41,396 bases of DNA from Actinomycetota bacterium (GCA_020161315.1 JAIUOH010000029.1:1-41396); one strand, 5' to 3'. Counted from the stretch's first letter, positions 1 to 7,844 are shown. Notes: generated from the sequence alone by a model not told the origin. Numbers and translations: made by a program.

Positions 1-1
1 C

Positions 2-64
2 ATTGCCACACTGATGAAACGCGACCAGGAACTCGGCCTTCAGCCGAGCGATTTCTTCTCGTGA
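2..64 (+). CDS. C-terminal end of an unidentified protein (partial)
   Basis: An open frame enters from the left edge and ends at TGA 62-64. It encodes about 20 residues ending in LGLQPSDFFS. The codon choice is GC-rich like the neighbours, and a strong hairpin starts 10 bases after the stop, which is what the end of a real plus-strand gene would look like. The fragment is too short to assign a family. It converges on the acyl-CoA ligase that follows. Confidence 0.5.
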   Translation: MATLMKRDQELGLQPSDFFS

Positions 65-73
65 AAACGACAC

Positions 74-114
74 GGTCGTCGCAACTCCTCAAAACTCGAG
101 GTGTTGCGACGACC
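74..114. terminator. Long hairpin between convergent genes
   Basis: A 12-bp perfect stem pairs 74-85 (GGTCGTCGCAAC) with 103-114. It continues after one mismatch as a 4-bp stem (87-90 with 98-101). It lies 10 bases after the stop of the plus-strand gene and beyond the end of the minus-strand fadD. There is no clear T-run on either side, so its termination strength is uncertain. Confidence 0.6.
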
Positions 115-121
115 GCTAGAA

Positions 122-150
122 CCCGCCCTGAGCTTGTCGAAGGGGGCGGG
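122..150. repeat. REP-like palindrome after fadD
   Basis: CCCGCCC (122-128) pairs with GGGCGGG (144-150) around the core CCCTGAGCTTGTCGAAGGG (126-144). From memory, this core, read as CCTTCGACAAGCTCAGG, is a dispersed intergenic repeat in many bacterial genomes. Only one copy was seen in this window. It sits 17 bases beyond the fadD stop and could serve as its terminator. Confidence 0.5.
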
Positions 151-166
151 GCCGCTTTTGTGGTGG

Positions 167-1996
167 TTACTTGGTGTCTACTGCTTCGGTGGCTGGGTTC
201 TCACCGTACATCGCAGTGATCTCTGCCGAGAAGTCATGCAGAATGTTGGCGCGCTTGATGCTCATCTTTGGTGTCAGGTGGCCGCTCGCCTCGGTGAACT
301 CGGTCGGCAGAATCACCCACTTGCGAATGCTCTCGGCGCGTGACACGTACTTGTTGCCGTGGTCGATTGCGCGCTGCACCTCGGCGAGCACCGCCGGGTT
401 CTTCGCGGCATCTTCGACCGACATGTTCGGGTCAAGACCGTTGTTCTTGAGCCAGGTCGGCAGCATCTCTTGGTCGAGGGTCACGAGCGCCGAGATGAAC
501 GGCTTCTGGTCGCCAACGACCACAACCTGGCCGATCACGGTGAATGAGCGAATGGGATCTTCGAGGCCGGCCGGTGCGACATTCTTGCCGCCGGCCGTCA
601 CGATGATCTCTTTCTTGCGGCCCGTGATGGTGAGGTAACCGTCGCTATCGAGCGAGCCCAGATCACCGGTGCGGAAGAAGCCATCTTCAGTGAAGACCGA
701 CTTCGTGGCTTCAGGGTTGTTCCAGTACTCCTTGAAGACGTCGATGCCCTTTACCTCGATCTCACCGTCTTCGGCGATGCGCACGGTGTGACCGGGAAGC
801 GCGGGGCCAACGGTGCCGATCTTGAACTTGTCCGGCAAGTTTACCGTGACTGGTGCGGTGGTCTCGGTGAGGCCGTAGCCCTCGAGAATTTTGATGCCGA
901 GGCTGTGGTAGAAGTGGCCGAGGTAGTGGCTGAGCGGAGCTGAACCCGAGACCGCGTACTTCACGCGGCCGCCCATCTTCTCGCGCAGCGTCGAATAAAC
1001 GAGCTTGTCGAAGAGCTTGAACTTGAGCGAGAGACCGAAGCCCGGTTTCTCGCCGGCCATGACCTTCTGGCTGTGCTGCACCGCAACCTGAGCCGCAGCG
1101 CGGAAGATCTTGCCCTTGCCGCCGGCCTCAGCTGTCTGCTCTGCCGAGTTGTAGACCTTCTCAAACACGCGCGGCACGGCGAGCAGGAACGAGGGCTGGA
1201 ATGAACCGAGCGAGGGGAGCAACTTCGTGGTGTCGGGCTGGTGGCCAACGCGAACACCCGCATGCACTGCGAGCACCGAGATGAAGCGAGCGAACACGTG
1301 AGCGAGGGTCACAAAAAGCAACGTCGACGCGCCCGGTTCGTTCACGACGTTGCCGAGGGCCGCAGCAGAGTTGCGCGACAGGTCAACGAAGTTCGAGTGG
1401 GTCAGCACGCAGCCTTTGGGGCGCCCGGTTGAACCCGAGGTGTAAATGAGGGTTGCAGTGTCGTCGCCGTTTGCGATGGTGCGGCGGCGCTCGATCTCTT
1501 CATCGGCAACCTCAGCGCCCGATGCGGTGAGCGAGTTCAGTGCCCCCTCGTCAAGTCGCCACACATGGTCGATGCCGGTGACATCTGAACGAATCTCGTC
1601 GAAGCGTGCCGCGTGCTCGGGAGTCTCGGTGATGAGTCCGCGTGCCCCCGAATCCTCGAGAATCCACTGAATCTGCAGCGCCGACGAGGTTTCGTAGATG
1701 GGAACCATGACCGCGCCTGCGTAGAACAGCGCGAAATCGACCAGCGTCCACTCGAACGAGGTCTTGCACATGAACCCGATGCGGTCGCCGGGCTGCACGC
1801 CAGCAGCGGCGAGTCCCTTCGCGACACCCACGACCCGGCTGCGGAACTCTGCTGCGCTCAGGTCATTCCAGCCGTCACCGTTCGGAGTCGCGAACAGCAC
1901 GCGATCGGGCGTTGCGGCGACACGCTGTTCGAGCAGATCGGTCACGTTGTCGCCCGGAACTGGCGGAATGAGGATCGGTGTTTCAGTGAGATTCAC
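167..1996 (-). CDS. Long-chain fatty acid-CoA ligase (FadD15-like)
   Basis: This 609-residue member of the adenylate-forming (ANL) superfamily would activate long-chain fatty acids to acyl-CoA using ATP and coenzyme A, in the cytosol or at the membrane face. The AMP-binding P-loop YTSGSTGRPKG is at residues 185-195, the GYGLTETT motif at 373-380, the TGD motif at 443-445, and the C-terminal hinge with GRKKEIIVTAGGKN at 459-472. The length fits the FadD15/FACL family. The start is GTG at 1996, preceded on the minus strand by a GAAGGAG ribosome binding site. It diverges from the acyltransferase at 2138, and the pairing of acyl activation with acyl transfer suggests a lipid synthesis role. In Mycobacterium, fadD15 occupies the equivalent position upstream of aroG and pknL. 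The exact chain-length preference cannot be read from the sequence. Confidence 0.93.
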   Translation of the reverse strand: MNLTETPILIPPVPGDNVTDLLEQRVAATPDRVLFATPNGDGWNDLSAAEFRSRVVGVAKGLAAAGVQPGDRIGFMCKTSFEWTLVDFALFYAGAVMVPIYETSSALQIQWILEDSGARGLITETPEHAARFDEIRSDVTGIDHVWRLDEGALNSLTASGAEVADEEIERRRTIANGDDTATLIYTSGSTGRPKGCVLTHSNFVDLSRNSAAALGNVVNEPGASTLLFVTLAHVFARFISVLAVHAGVRVGHQPDTTKLLPSLGSFQPSFLLAVPRVFEKVYNSAEQTAEAGGKGKIFRAAAQVAVQHSQKVMAGEKPGFGLSLKFKLFDKLVYSTLREKMGGRVKYAVSGSAPLSHYLGHFYHSLGIKILEGYGLTETTAPVTVNLPDKFKIGTVGPALPGHTVRIAEDGEIEVKGIDVFKEYWNNPEATKSVFTEDGFFRTGDLGSLDSDGYLTITGRKKEIIVTAGGKNVAPAGLEDPIRSFTVIGQVVVVGDQKPFISALVTLDQEMLPTWLKNNGLDPNMSVEDAAKNPAVLAEVQRAIDHGNKYVSRAESIRKWVILPTEFTEASGHLTPKMSIKRANILHDFSAEITAMYGENPATEAVDTK

Positions 1997-2125
1997 GGTA
2001 GCTCCTTCGGTACCCGAATGAATATTGGAAAGATTCGCCGACGGCGGTGTTCGGGCTTGTGGGTCAAGCCTATTGCACTCGCATCAACGACCGGCCTATT
2101 CGCCGTGGGGTATCTACAAATCGGA

Positions 2126-2131
2126 TATCCT
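2126..2131 (+). promoter_or_regulatory. Candidate -10 element of a leaderless plsC transcript
   Basis: TATCCT lies 6 nt before the ATG at 2138. Transcription starting about 7 nt after the hexamer would begin at the start codon. No ribosome binding site is visible in the gap. No convincing -35 element was seen. Confidence 0.45.
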
Positions 2132-2137
2132 GACTGC

Positions 2138-2824
2138 ATGATCTACTGGATCCTCAAGCACCTCGTCATCGGCCCCCTGCTGAAGACCATCTATCGTCCC
2201 TGGGTCGTGGGTGCTGAGAACCTGCCCGGCACCGGCCCCGTCATCATCGTGGGCAACCACCTCTCGGTGATTGATTCGTTCTTCATGCCGCTCATGATCG
2301 ACCGCCGCGTGCACTTTTTGGCGAAGAGCGATTACTTCACCGGCAAGGGCCTCAAAGGCTGGTTTGTGAAGACCTTCATGCTCGCCGTGGGCCAGATTCC
2401 CATCGACAGATCCGGCGGTAAGGCGTCTGAGGCGTCGCTGAACACGGGTCTCGCAGTGCTCGAACACGGCGACGTGCTCGCGCTCTACCCCGAGGGAACG
2501 CGCAGCCCTGACGCGCGGCTCTACCGGGGCCGCACGGGCGTGGCACGCCTCGTGCTCGAATCGGGCGCGGCAGTGGTGCCCGCGGTCATGATCGATACCG
2601 AAAAATGCATGCCTATCGGCGCGAAGATTCCAAGAGTGCGTAGGATCGGCACGATCATCGGCAAGCCGCTCGATTTCAGCCGCTTCGCCGGTATGAGCGC
2701 AGATCGCTTTGTGTTGCGCAGCGTGACGGACGAGATCATGGTTGAGATTCAGCGCCTGAGCCAGCAGGAGTACGTCGACGTGTACGCCTCAAGCGTACGT
2801 TCGCGGGTGCCAGCTGCCCGCTGA
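2138..2824 (+). CDS. 1-acyl-sn-glycerol-3-phosphate acyltransferase family protein
   Basis: This 228-residue PlsC-family protein would transfer an acyl group from acyl-CoA or acyl-ACP to a lysophospholipid at the inner membrane face. The catalytic NHxxxxD motif is NHLSVID at residues 40-46, and the substrate-binding EGTRS motif is at 119-123. Both are at the usual spacing. A longer frame runs upstream, but the family's N-terminus begins at MIYWILKH. The ATG at 2138 is preceded by a TATCCT hexamer at leaderless distance, which supports this start. It is divergent from the acyl-CoA ligase, and the Rv2182c acyltransferase holds the same place in mycobacteria. The acceptor (lysophosphatidic acid or another polyol phosphate) is not determined by sequence. 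Confidence 0.9.
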   Translation: MIYWILKHLVIGPLLKTIYRPWVVGAENLPGTGPVIIVGNHLSVIDSFFMPLMIDRRVHFLAKSDYFTGKGLKGWFVKTFMLAVGQIPIDRSGGKASEASLNTGLAVLEHGDVLALYPEGTRSPDARLYRGRTGVARLVLESGAAVVPAVMIDTEKCMPIGAKIPRVRRIGTIIGKPLDFSRFAGMSADRFVLRSVTDEIMVEIQRLSQQEYVDVYASSVRSRVPAAR

Positions 2825-2898
2825 TCGCCGATAGACTGGGCGGGTTGCGGTGAGCGTCGCAGCACCCATTTCTATTCCCCTCATGAGAGCAGGCGAAC

Positions 2899-4263
2899 GT
2901 GAGTCAGCAGACGGCCCAGAGCGTATCAACGAGCGCGCTGGAGCTCGACAGCTATCGCGAGCGCCCGGCAAAGCAGCAGCCGCCATGGTCTGACAAGGCC
3001 GCCGTGCAGACGGTGTCGGCAGAGCTAGCGTCGCAGCCGCCGCTCGTGTTTGCGGGCGAGGTAGATCGTTTGCGTGAGCGACTCGCTTCGGCCGCTCGCG
3101 GTGAGGCCTTCCTGCTGCAGGGCGGCGACTGCGCCGAGACTTTTGAGGCGGCCACCGCTGACAAGATTCGTGACCGCGTGAAGACGCTGCTGCAGATGGC
3201 AGTTGTGCTCACCTACGGCGCATCGATGCCAGTGATCAAGGTTGGCCGCATGGCTGGTCAGTTCGCAAAGCCACGGTCGAGCGAGACCGAGACCCGCGAC
3301 GGCATCACGCTGCCCGCTTACCGCGGCGACATTGTGAACGGCTACGATTTTACGCCCGAGACCCGTGCCGCAGACCCGCGCCGTATGCTGCGCGGCTACC
3401 ACGTCTCATCTTCGACACTGAACCTGATTCGCGCGTTCACACAGGGTGGCTTTGCCGACCTGCGCCAGGTGCATGCGTGGAACCAGGGTTTCGTATCGAG
3501 CACCGCAAATCAGCGATACGAGGCACTTGCGGCCGAGATCGACCGCGCCCTTCGCTTCATGGAGGCCTGCGGTGTCGAGAGCGCTGCACTTAACCAGACC
3601 GAGTTCTATGTCAGCCACGAGGCGTTGCTGCTCGATTACGAGCGCCCGCTCGCGCGTATCGACTCGCGCACGGGGGCACCCTACGGCACCTCGGGTCACA
3701 TGCTCTGGATTGGCGAGCGCACGCGCGAGATCGACGGCGCACACGTCGAGTTCCTCTCGAAGCTGCGCAATCCCATCGGAGTGAAGCTCGGGCCAACCGC
3801 ATCGGTTGACGACGCGATGCGCCTCATCGACAAGCTTGACCCCGAGCGCGAGCCCGGTCGCCTCACGTTTATTACTCGTATGGGCGCCGAGAAGATTCGC
3901 GACGTGCTGCCCCCGCTGCTCGCGGGTGTGCGCGACGCTGGAGCGACGCCGCTGTGGGTAACCGACCCGATGCACGGCAACGGCATCACCACCGCGAACG
4001 GCTACAAGACGCGCCGATTCGACGACGTAATGAACGAGCTGCTCGGCTTTTTCGAGGCGCACCGCGAGGCAGGTACGTTCCCCGGTGGTGTGCACATCGA
4101 GCTCACCGGCGATGATGTCACCGAGTGCCTCGGTGGTAGCGAGAACATCGACGAGGCGACACTCGAGACCCGCTACGAGTCGCTCTGTGACCCGCGTCTC
4201 AACCACATGCAGTCGCTTGAGTTGGCGTTCTTGGTCGCTGAAGAGCTGAAGAAGCGCGCCTAG
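2899..4263 (+). CDS. aroG: Class II 3-deoxy-D-arabino-heptulosonate 7-phosphate synthase
   Basis: This enzyme condenses phosphoenolpyruvate and erythrose 4-phosphate, the first step of the shikimate pathway to aromatic amino acids. The 454-residue length matches the plant/actinobacterial class II family. Visible landmarks are GGDCAETF at 75-82 (the Cys is a metal ligand in the family), KVGRMAGQFAKPRS at 114-127, SGHMLWIGERTR, GVKLGPTA, RMGAEKIRD and DPMHGNG. The start is GTG 2899 after a weak GAGCAGG. A TAGACT hexamer at 2832-2837 would give a leader of about 55 nt. The gene ends just before a bidirectional terminator shared with the kinase. The order acyltransferase-aroG-pknL matches Mycobacterium (Rv2182c, Rv2178c, Rv2176). 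Allosteric control by aromatic amino acids is known in the family but cannot be judged here. Confidence 0.96.
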   Translation: MSQQTAQSVSTSALELDSYRERPAKQQPPWSDKAAVQTVSAELASQPPLVFAGEVDRLRERLASAARGEAFLLQGGDCAETFEAATADKIRDRVKTLLQMAVVLTYGASMPVIKVGRMAGQFAKPRSSETETRDGITLPAYRGDIVNGYDFTPETRAADPRRMLRGYHVSSSTLNLIRAFTQGGFADLRQVHAWNQGFVSSTANQRYEALAAEIDRALRFMEACGVESAALNQTEFYVSHEALLLDYERPLARIDSRTGAPYGTSGHMLWIGERTREIDGAHVEFLSKLRNPIGVKLGPTASVDDAMRLIDKLDPEREPGRLTFITRMGAEKIRDVLPPLLAGVRDAGATPLWVTDPMHGNGITTANGYKTRRFDDVMNELLGFFEAHREAGTFPGGVHIELTGDDVTECLGGSENIDEATLETRYESLCDPRLNHMQSLELAFLVAEELKKRA

Positions 4264-4281
4264 CCAGGAGCAACGATCTCA

Positions 4282-4316
4282 GATCGGCCTGTAAGAAGTT
4301 CTCTTACAGGTCGATC
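4282..4316. terminator. Bidirectional terminator between aroG and the PASTA kinase gene
   Basis: A 15-bp stem pairs 4282-4296 with 4302-4316 (one G-T pair), with a 5-nt loop at 4297-4301. On the plus strand it is followed by TTT. The stop codon of the convergent kinase gene (4304-4306) lies inside the stem, so the hairpin also encodes the last residues of the kinase. Confidence 0.8.
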
Positions 4317-6241
4317 TTTGCTTTGACCTGGACGGTCGAACCCTTCTTGACCTTTTCGCCGGCCTTCGGGTTCGTGCCGCTTGCCACGGCAAAACCGCGA
4401 AGCGAATCGGGCACGTTGGTGGTCGCGTCGAACCCGAGCGAGGCCAACAGATCCATTGCTTCTTGCAGCGGCATGCCGTCTACAGTGGGGATCTCCACAA
4501 GTTCGGGGCCGAGCGAAATCTTGAGGCTAACCGTCGAGCCGACGCTTACGGTGCCCTCTGGCAGAGTGACCGCGATTACACGCCCCTGCTCAATCTCGTC
4601 GTTGTGCTCCTCGGTGTTGAGCGTCGAATCGACAAGGAGGCCCGAATCGGTAAGTGAACGGGTTGCGTCTTCGGGGGTGCGGCCAGAGACATCTGGCACC
4701 GATCCCGCTGAAACGATGAGGTCGATCACACCCTGTTCAGGGTAGGTGTCACCAAGGCCCTCGCCGTTCGTATCGATCGCGAGAATGACGCTGCCGGCTT
4801 CGCCGTCATCGAAGCGCTCCTCTACGACCTTGCCGAACGAGAATCGTGCCTCTTTGATTGCCTGCTCAGCCTCTTCAAGTGTGAGGCCGACGAGCGCGGG
4901 CACGGGCAGCAGCTCGGGGCCTGTCGATGTGCACAAGCGAACAGCGCTGCCGCGGTCTACGCGTGCGCCGGCCGCTGGCTCGGTGCGTGCAGCAAGCCCC
5001 GCGTCAACCTCGAGGCTCGCGCACTCGAACGGTTCGACCGTGAATGTGGCTTGCTCGAGTGTCTGCTGCGCCGCGGCTGGGTCGAGGCCAGCGACATCTG
5101 GAACCGCCACGGTTGAACCTGGGCCCTGCCCAAACCACCAGCCGACTCCGCCGGCGAGCACGATGAGCATCACAACAACCGCAGCGATGACGCGCCCCCG
5201 CTTTGCCCGCGCGTTTGCGGCTTTGCCCGCGCGCGCGACAGACGCGCCCTGGAGCGGGGCGACCGGTGGGCCGGAGGGTGGTTCTGTCGCTGCCAGGTGG
5301 CCAGCCAACTGTTGCTGATCAAAGTCGCTGAGCACCGCGGTCGACGGGGTAATGGTTGCAAAACTCGTCGTGGCTGGCAGCACCGCGGTAGCGGCGGCCG
5401 AATCGCCCGCGCGCACGGCGCGAAGGTACTCGAGCGCCTCGGCGGCGGTATCAGGGCGGGAGTCTGCGTCTCGCCCTGTGGTCCACTGCACCAGACGATC
5501 CAACTCTTCGGGCACCTCTGGTGCGATCGAAGACGGTGCCGGCACGTCGGAATGCGCGTGTTGGTACGCAATCTGCATCGGTTGTTCGCCGGTATATGGT
5601 TGGCGACCGGTCAGCATTTCGAAGAGCATGATGCCGAATGCGTACAGATCGCTCCGCGCATCGGCGATGCCTCGGGTCACGAGTTCGGGGGATAGGTAGG
5701 CGATCGTGCCGAGCAGGGCCTGGCCGGTGGTGGTATTCGCGCTCACCGCGCGGGCGAGTCCAAAGTCGCCGATTTTGATGCGGCCGTCGTCGGCGAGAAG
5801 CACATTTTCGGGCTTCACATCGCGGTGCACAATGCCAGACTCGTGCGCCGCTGCGAGCCCGGCGAGCACTGCCTCTGCGATTTCGGCAACCTGATCAGTG
5901 GTGAGTTGGCGCTGCTGCTTCAACAGGTCGCGCAGCGTGATCCCGGGCAGGTACTCCATGACCAGGTAGGGCACGCCGTGTGACTCGCCCTGGTCAAAGA
6001 CGTTGACGACGTTCGGGTGCCCGAGCCCGGCCGCGCTGCGCGCTTCCTGCTCAAAGCGGCGCGTAAAGTTCTCGTCGTCGGCGAGGTGCGCGTGCATGAT
6101 CTTGACCGCGACGTTTCGCCCGAGGCGCAGGTCATCGCCGAGATACACCATTGCCATGCCGCCGCGTGCAATTTTTGAGCGCACCACGTATCGGCCATCG
6201 AGCGTTTGCCCGATGAGCGGATCGACGGGGGCGGAGCTCAC
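4304..6241 (-). CDS. Membrane Ser/Thr protein kinase with four PASTA domains (PknL/PknB type)
   Basis: The protein has 645 residues. The cytoplasmic kinase domain (about 14-275) carries the glycine loop ARGGMAMVYLG (25-35), VAVK with the ATP-anchoring Lys47, HRDVKPEN with catalytic Asp141, and DFG at 159-161. Threonines at 170-172 fit the activation loop. A Pro/Ala-rich juxtamembrane stretch leads to one transmembrane helix (about 351-370). Four extracellular PASTA repeats follow, starting near VPDVAGLDP, VPALVGLTL, VPDVSGRTP and IPTVDGMPL. PASTA kinases bind muropeptides or lipid II and tune cell wall synthesis and division. Its position next to an Rv2175c homologue identifies it as the PknL locus, although the architecture is equally that of PknB. 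Start GTG 6241 sits 6 nt after a TAGAAT hexamer and lacks a ribosome binding site. Confidence 0.93.
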   Translation of the reverse strand: MSSAPVDPLIGQTLDGRYVVRSKIARGGMAMVYLGDDLRLGRNVAVKIMHAHLADDENFTRRFEQEARSAAGLGHPNVVNVFDQGESHGVPYLVMEYLPGITLRDLLKQQRQLTTDQVAEIAEAVLAGLAAAHESGIVHRDVKPENVLLADDGRIKIGDFGLARAVSANTTTGQALLGTIAYLSPELVTRGIADARSDLYAFGIMLFEMLTGRQPYTGEQPMQIAYQHAHSDVPAPSSIAPEVPEELDRLVQWTTGRDADSRPDTAAEALEYLRAVRAGDSAAATAVLPATTSFATITPSTAVLSDFDQQQLAGHLAATEPPSGPPVAPLQGASVARAGKAANARAKRGRVIAAVVVMLIVLAGGVGWWFGQGPGSTVAVPDVAGLDPAAAQQTLEQATFTVEPFECASLEVDAGLAARTEPAAGARVDRGSAVRLCTSTGPELLPVPALVGLTLEEAEQAIKEARFSFGKVVEERFDDGEAGSVILAIDTNGEGLGDTYPEQGVIDLIVSAGSVPDVSGRTPEDATRSLTDSGLLVDSTLNTEEHNDEIEQGRVIAVTLPEGTVSVGSTVSLKISLGPELVEIPTVDGMPLQEAMDLLASLGFDATTNVPDSLRGFAVASGTNPKAGEKVKKGSTVQVKAKIDL

Positions 6242-6247
6242 GCGCCG

Positions 6248-6253
6248 ATTCTA
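6248..6253 (-). promoter_or_regulatory. Candidate -10 element of the leaderless kinase gene
   Basis: On the minus strand TAGAAT occupies 6253-6248, and the GTG start begins at 6241 after exactly 6 nt. This spacing places the likely transcription start at the start codon. It is divergent from the similar element at 6300-6305. Confidence 0.45.
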
Positions 6254-6299
6254 TTCAGGTTGCGAGGGGCATACGTGGCGGCGCGCCGCCCGATGCCGT

Positions 6300-6305
6300 T
6301 AGGCT
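6300..6305 (+). promoter_or_regulatory. Candidate -10 element of the Rv2175c-like gene
   Basis: TAGGCT lies 7 nt before GTG 6313 with no ribosome binding site between. It forms a divergent promoter pair with the kinase promoter about 50 bp away. Confidence 0.45.
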
Positions 6306-6312
6306 GTAACAC

Positions 6313-6660
6313 GTGCCTGAACTTCTGCCCGCTGACACCGCCTACCTGACCGTTCCCGAGCTCGTTGAGCGCTGGCAGACCACGCCCAGCCGCTTGCGCC
6401 GCATGATCGAGGAGCGTCACCTTGCTGCCGTGCGCATTGACGGTGTGCTGCGTATTCCCGCTGAGTTTGTTGCGGGTGGTGAGCCCCTTGGCTCGCTTCG
6501 AGGCACCCTGCTCGCGCTGCACGACGCTGGGTTTAGCGACGACGAGGCCGTCGCCTGGATGCTGAACGAAAATGACGAACTGGGGGAGCGCCCAGTTGCG
6601 GCCCTGAACGCGGGCCGCAAGAGCGCGGTGCGTCGAGCGACGCAATCTCTCGCCTTCTGA
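6313..6660 (+). CDS. Rv2175c-like DNA-binding protein
   Basis: This 115-residue protein resembles mycobacterial Rv2175c: an N-terminal winged-helix-like region (YLTVPELVERWQTTPSRLRRMIEERHL, about residues 11-37) and a C-terminal helical region with GFSDDEAVAWML (92-103 approximately). In M. tuberculosis the homologue binds DNA and is a substrate of PknL, whose gene is adjacent. Here the genes are likewise adjacent but divergent. The start is GTG 6313, placed by the TAGGCT hexamer and by the N-terminal MPELLP that precedes the conserved domain. The targets of the protein are unknown, and phosphorylation by the neighbouring kinase is an inference from the mycobacterial pair. Confidence 0.85.
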   Translation: MPELLPADTAYLTVPELVERWQTTPSRLRRMIEERHLAAVRIDGVLRIPAEFVAGGEPLGSLRGTLLALHDAGFSDDEAVAWMLNENDELGERPVAALNAGRKSAVRRATQSLAF

Positions 6661-6700
6661 CGGTCGCAGCGACCGGTGCCCACACGGAGTGTCGTGTGGG
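6661..6700. terminator. Tandem hairpins between convergent genes
   Basis: CGGTCG-CAG-CGACCG forms a 6-bp hairpin at 6661-6675 directly after the stop of the plus-strand gene. CCCACACG (6679-6686) pairs perfectly with CGTGTGGG (6693-6700) across a 6-nt loop. Neither has a long T-run. Together they fill the 45-bp space between the convergent stops. Confidence 0.6.
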
Positions 6701-6705
6701 GTTGG

Positions 6706-7809
6706 TTAGGCGATCCTGCGTGCCGCTTTGTGCGCCAGCTGCACCAGCCGTTCGCGCACGCCAGCGTCGAGCGGCGCAAAATCGAGAGCGGCCTCTGCGC
6801 GTTCAACGTTGCGCGAGATCATTTGCTCGACCTGTGTGACCGCGTTGCTGCTGCGTATGGTGAGTTGCAGCATGCCGAGTTGCTCGTCGTCGAGCGAGGG
6901 GTCGCCGAGCAGTTCATCGAAAATGAGGCGCTGCGTTGCCGGGAGCGACTCGCGAGCAAGCGTGACCAGCACGGTGCGCTTGCCCTCGAGCAGGTCATCG
7001 CCTGCGGGCTTGCCGGTAAGTTCTGCGTCACCAAACACGCCGAGCAGATCGTCGCGCAGCTGAAAGGCGACGCCGACCGGCAGGCCAAATTCGCTGAGCG
7101 CCTGTTCTTGCGCTGCGGTCGCGCCGGCGAGTGCGCCGCCGATGAGCAGGGGAGCCTCGACGCTGTACTTCGCTGACTTGTACACCAGCACCCTGGTCGA
7201 GCGCTCGAGCTGTTCGCGCTTCTCGGCAAACTCTGCCCGCTGCTCTTCGACCACGTCGAGGTACTGACCTACCGCGACCTCGCTGCGCATTCGGTTGAAG
7301 TGGGCGCGTGCCGCACTGGCAGCAGCTCGGTTGGGTGTTGAGTCGCAGGCCCGCTGCAACAACTCGTCAGCCCAAGACTGCAGCAGGTCACCGAGCAGAA
7401 TCGCGGCGGCAACGCCAAAATGAGAGGTATTGCCCCGCCAGCTTCGCTCTTGGTGCAGGGTCTCGAAGAAGCGGTGCGCGGCCGGGCGACCGCGCCTGGT
7501 ATCTGAGCGGTCGATGACGTCGTCGTGAATGAGTGCCGCGGCGTGAAAGAGCTCGAGCGCGCAGGCGGCATCGAGCACAGCTCCCAGCTCTCCCTCGGGA
7601 GCGTCGTCGAGGCTCAGCGGTTGCACCGCCTGGTATCCGAGCACCGCAAACTGGGCGCGCATGCGTTTGCCGCCGGCGAGGTATGCGCGCGCTTCAGCAA
7701 GGAAGGGCTCGGGGTCGGGGCCAAGCTGTTCTAGCTCAGAAACATGTTGCGAGATGGTGTCGTCGAGGCGCTCCTGAATAAGGCCTGCGAGTCGAGTGGT
7801 TTCTTGCAC
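6706..7809 (-). CDS. Polyprenyl (geranylgeranyl-type) diphosphate synthase, IdsA-like
   Basis: This 367-residue trans-isoprenyl diphosphate synthase would condense isopentenyl diphosphate onto allylic primers. GGKRMR (46-51) binds isopentenyl diphosphate. The first aspartate-rich motif is DDVID (96-100). The second is RDDLLGVFGD (252-261), followed by GKPAGDDLLEGKRT. Length and motifs match actinobacterial IdsA proteins, and M. tuberculosis has idsA2 (Rv2173) at the same place. The product, probably C20 or longer, could feed quinones, carotenoids or polyprenyl carriers, and the exact chain length cannot be called. The start is GTG 7809, 6 nt after a TAGGCT hexamer on the minus strand. Confidence 0.92.
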   Translation of the reverse strand: MQETTRLAGLIQERLDDTISQHVSELEQLGPDPEPFLAEARAYLAGGKRMRAQFAVLGYQAVQPLSLDDAPEGELGAVLDAACALELFHAAALIHDDVIDRSDTRRGRPAAHRFFETLHQERSWRGNTSHFGVAAAILLGDLLQSWADELLQRACDSTPNRAAASAARAHFNRMRSEVAVGQYLDVVEEQRAEFAEKREQLERSTRVLVYKSAKYSVEAPLLIGGALAGATAAQEQALSEFGLPVGVAFQLRDDLLGVFGDAELTGKPAGDDLLEGKRTVLVTLARESLPATQRLIFDELLGDPSLDDEQLGMLQLTIRSSNAVTQVEQMISRNVERAEAALDFAPLDAGVRERLVQLAHKAARRIA

Positions 7810-7815
7810 GTGGCT

Positions 7816-7821
7816 AGCCTA
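7816..7821 (-). promoter_or_regulatory. Candidate -10 element of the leaderless idsA-like gene
   Basis: On the minus strand TAGGCT (7821-7816) is followed by AGCCAC and then the GTG start at 7809. No Shine-Dalgarno sequence fits in this space. Confidence 0.45.
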
Positions 7822-7838
7822 GCTGTGATTGCGCGGCG

Positions 7839-7844
7839 TAGACT
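7839..7844 (+). promoter_or_regulatory. Candidate -10 element of the DUF3040 gene
   Basis: TAGACT lies 35 bp before the start codon of the DUF3040 gene and 18 bp from the divergent idsA-like -10 element. Initiation near 7851 would give a short leader containing the CGGGAGG ribosome binding site. Confidence 0.4.

Noticed and set aside
1613-2137. N-terminal extension of the acyltransferase frame
   Set aside because: It overlaps the divergent acyl-CoA ligase, has no family similarity, and the family N-terminus begins at 2138.
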